From the NCBI GenBank assembly GCA_041398825.1, contig JAWKTX010000005.1, forward strand, positions 62,001-126,000: 64,000 nucleotides of DNA, given 5' to 3'. The notes beneath the pieces were generated by a model. It made no database searches. It was not told the origin of the DNA and saw only the letters and a list, made by a program, of their open reading frames with translations. The position numbers were made by a program, and so were the translations under genes. Below, piece after piece: positions 62,130 through 64,000 of this stretch. Every line of letters begins with the position of its first letter. The first letter of the stretch is position 1. This DNA is from Planctomycetaceae bacterium. Its GTDB lineage: Bacteria; Planctomycetota; Planctomycetia; Planctomycetales; Planctomycetaceae.

Positions 62130-64000
62130 CTATCGAACGAGTTTAGAACCCGGGCGGTCAATAATCTTCTTCAGGATTTCGGTGAGCTGTGATTCGTATT
62201 CAGCGGGGTTGCCCGAGCTGCGAGCGCTGATTCCGTTGTTATCAGTACTGGCAATTCGGGCCAGCCGATCCATAAAGTCGTAGTCTGTCCCAAGCCCCAT
62301 CCCGACGCTGTAGAGTTTTCCGCGCTGGGTCATGAAGAACTGTTGTGTTTGTGCGAGGGCCGAATTGAACCAGTCATAACCAGCAGGGTAGAACTCCGCG
62401 CTCGGTTCGCTGGCCATGTATTGCTCAAGGGTGGCGGCATCCATTTCCCAGGAATTCGGCATACCATCGGTCAGCAGGATAATGACCTTGGAGGTGAACT
62501 TTCGCCCCTGGGGACCCAAAGGATCATTGGATGGATTTGACGATGATGTCCTTGCGGTCAGATGCTGCCGGGCCAGTGCCAGGCCGCTTTCTGTCGAAGT
62601 TGTAGCGCCAATATCACCCGCTGCCTGAAGAGTAGTGCAGGCCCGCTTTGCGGACTCAAAATCGTCAGTGAGCGGCTGGACGATCGATGGTGCATGCCAC
62701 TGATCTCTTCCATCAAACGTCACGATGGCAACTCTGTCACCCGCGCCAGCTGCCACCCCTTGATTTCGGTCCTGAATGACCTGAAGTCCTGCGATTAGTG
62801 AACGGCGGACCGAATGCATCGGCTGAGTACGTGGGGGAAACTGAAATGTTCCGCCAGCTGTTGACTCCGTATGCAATGGGCAGTCCGGACTCAGAATTGA
62901 CAGAGGCGTTTTTCCGGCCAATCCCGGATTGGAATTTTCGCTGTTGTCGAACTCCGGCGAACGCTCTCGCCCCCAGTCGAGCATGAATTGAACATAAGTC
63001 CGGTAGCCGTACCTGTTTCTCCAGTACCACGGTACGCTGGCAGACGGAAAGGATGCCTTGTTGGGATTGTTAAACTGATAAATCCGATCATTGTCGCAAT
63101 ACCATGGAACCCAGATATATTCGTTTGAACCGCGGCGCGGGCATCCCGGATAGGTCGATTCCGGCGCGATCACAATCGCAGAAGACATCGAAAGACTCAA
63201 TCGCAGCGGACTGCTGAGCATCGATGATGTCAACAGACGACCACCGACGTACTCAATCGCATTCAATGGTCGTCCAAGGTTTCCGATGGTTGGCGGTGGT
63301 GGAGGTGATGGAGAAGTTGGCGGTGTTGTCGTTCCACCTCCGCCACCTGTCGACGTGGGTGGTGGCGTACCGACCCAGGCACCTTCCATCAGATAATCAA
63401 TGTATCGTGACCAGTACTCGAAATTCTGTGAAGAATCCGGTGCTGGTTTTGCCGCAGGCATGAGCCTTGCAAGCTGGTAGTCGATAATCCATGCGTAGGA
63501 TTTGCGTCGTCTGTCCCATTCTTCATCCGTGTTCAGGATTCTGTATTGGCTGGGAAGTGTGGAACTCGTCAGCGGACCGTCGTCCCGGGTGATCTCCGCG
63601 ATGGCGTATCCGTTTTCGGGCGCACCGAGAGGGGCTCCCAGATATTCAGTCTGACCAGGAAAAGCGCCAAATCCAAAATCGGTGTAGAGATCCTGCATCA
63701 GGTCAGTGGCCACATCCGGATAACCGAGTGGTGAGTAGGTTGCTGTCAGCGCATCCGTTGCCCAGCAGGGTTCGGTGTCGTCATTCATAGATCCCGAAAG
63801 GTCAACGACAAAGACGACATCGCGTGGGTTCAGCATACCGATTGAAGTTGCCTGCATGTCGAACGCGTTGTTTCCCATCACCTGAGCGAAGAAATACTTC
63901 TGGTTCTGGACGCTCGCGGTCACGCGGACGGCATTTGCTGAACTGGGATTAACTACGAAAGTCTTCTGCGCGTAGTCGAAGAACCCCAGTTCAATATCTG
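62130..64000 (-). CDS. vWA-domain TadG-like protein (5' end outside window)
   Basis: The frame is open to the right edge and runs in from outside (DIELGFFDYAQKTFVVNPSS, then ANAVRVTASVQNQKYFFAQVMGN), so the start lies beyond 64000. The vWA domain begins RDVVFVVDLSGSMNDD, giving the MIDAS motif DLSGS. It continues with VAIVTFDGRDQW and KVIILLTDGMPNSW (MIDAS Asp), ending near the C-terminus. Between these is a large insertion of about 330 residues with a Pro/Gly/Thr-rich linker (near nt 63290-63370). TadG-like proteins of this kind accompany TadE; the typical Tad N-terminal membrane segment is expected outside the window. The product is likely an envelope or pilus-associated protein that binds metal-dependent ligands. 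Confidence 0.85.
   Translation of the reverse strand, partial: DIELGFFDYAQKTFVVNPSSANAVRVTASVQNQKYFFAQVMGNNAFDMQATSIGMLNPRDVVFVVDLSGSMNDDTEPCWATDALTATYSPLGYPDVATDLMQDLYTDFGFGAFPGQTEYLGAPLGAPENGYAIAEITRDDGPLTSSTLPSQYRILNTDEEWDRRRKSYAWIIDYQLARLMPAAKPAPDSSQNFEYWSRYIDYLMEGAWVGTPPPTSTGGGGGTTTPPTSPSPPPPPTIGNLGRPLNAIEYVGGRLLTSSMLSSPLRLSLSMSSAIVIAPESTYPGCPRRGSNEYIWVPWYCDNDRIYQFNNPNKASFPSASVPWYWRNRYGYRTYVQFMLDWGRERSPEFDNSENSNPGLAGKTPLSILSPDCPLHTESTAGGTFQFPPRTQPMHSVRRSLIAGLQVIQDRNQGVAAGAGDRVAIVTFDGRDQWHAPSIVQPLTDDFESAKRACTTLQAAGDIGATTSTESGLALARQHLTARTSSSNPSNDPLGPQGRKFTSKVIILLTDGMPNSWEMDAATLEQYMASEPSAEFYPAGYDWFNSALAQTQQFFMTQRGKLYSVGMGLGTDYDFMDRLARIASTDNNGISARSSGNPAEYESQLTEILKKIIDRPGSKLVR

Overview
The window comes from a member of the Planctomycetes. 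The 16S rRNA gene at 59909-61402 contains exact matches to two sites that I recognise from memory as FISH targets: the Planctomycetes-directed PLA46 site and the EUB338-II variant. The protein families agree: LEPR-XLL-type N-termini on giant surface proteins, a cadherin/DUF4347 giant protein, a PVC-type dehydrogenase with CxxCH heme site, an Uma2-like remnant and an NPYQAP-type membrane protein. Base composition looks fairly uniform and moderately GC-rich, and I see no prophage, insertion sequence, CRISPR array or tRNA gene.

Layout. 1-2.5 kb: the 5' end of a BlaI/CopY repressor gene with a self-overlapping operator/promoter, then three small unassigned genes. 2.5-5.6 kb: a YtrA-type GntR regulator / ABC ATPase / ABC permease operon with a recognisable promoter and operator; the permease is split at a TTGA overlap. 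5.6-6.7 kb: decayed non-coding DNA with an Uma2-like pseudogene and a hairpin repeat. 6.7-11.4 kb: a giant FG-GAP/GEVED/Fn3-like surface protein. 11.4-19.3 kb: metabolic and transport genes (DUF4153/4173 membrane protein, DUF423, MFS transporter, metallophosphatase, metX-metW, two ExbD proteins).

19.4-38.5 kb is the most distinctive region. A 3531-residue cadherin/PKD/LamG surface protein is translationally coupled (ATGA overlap) to a hybrid histidine kinase with PAS, HisKA, HATPase, REC and HPt domains. Across a 439-bp intergenic region, genes run the other way for a TolC-type outer-membrane protein with a long Pro/Ser-rich N-terminal extension and a shortened SecA-like ATPase. A dedicated export-and-sensing module for giant surface proteins is a reasonable hypothesis but is not demonstrated.

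38.8-47 kb: an LptF/G-type permease, a two-gene unit ending in a zinc-ribbon/SUFU-like protein, a lipid-kinase-like protein, a PP2C phosphatase, a convergent BON-domain protein, a second copy of the hairpin repeat, and an orphan GHKL-type ATPase of unknown role. 47-57.5 kb: a DsbD-like protein, FabF, and an 1869-residue secreted protein that joins ceramidase-like, PVC dehydrogenase-like, HEAT, cytochrome c and carbohydrate-binding-like parts. 57.7-59.6 kb: a small Spy/CpxP-like periplasmic protein and an RbsC-type permease with an inserted domain.

59.6-61.6 kb: a stand-alone 16S rRNA gene with its own promoter, boxA-like leader and terminator; no tRNA, 23S or 5S follows. 61.6-64 kb: a Tad-type vWA protein (TadG-like, running off the window) and TadE-like protein on the minus strand.

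Functions are inferred by reading motifs; no database search was run.
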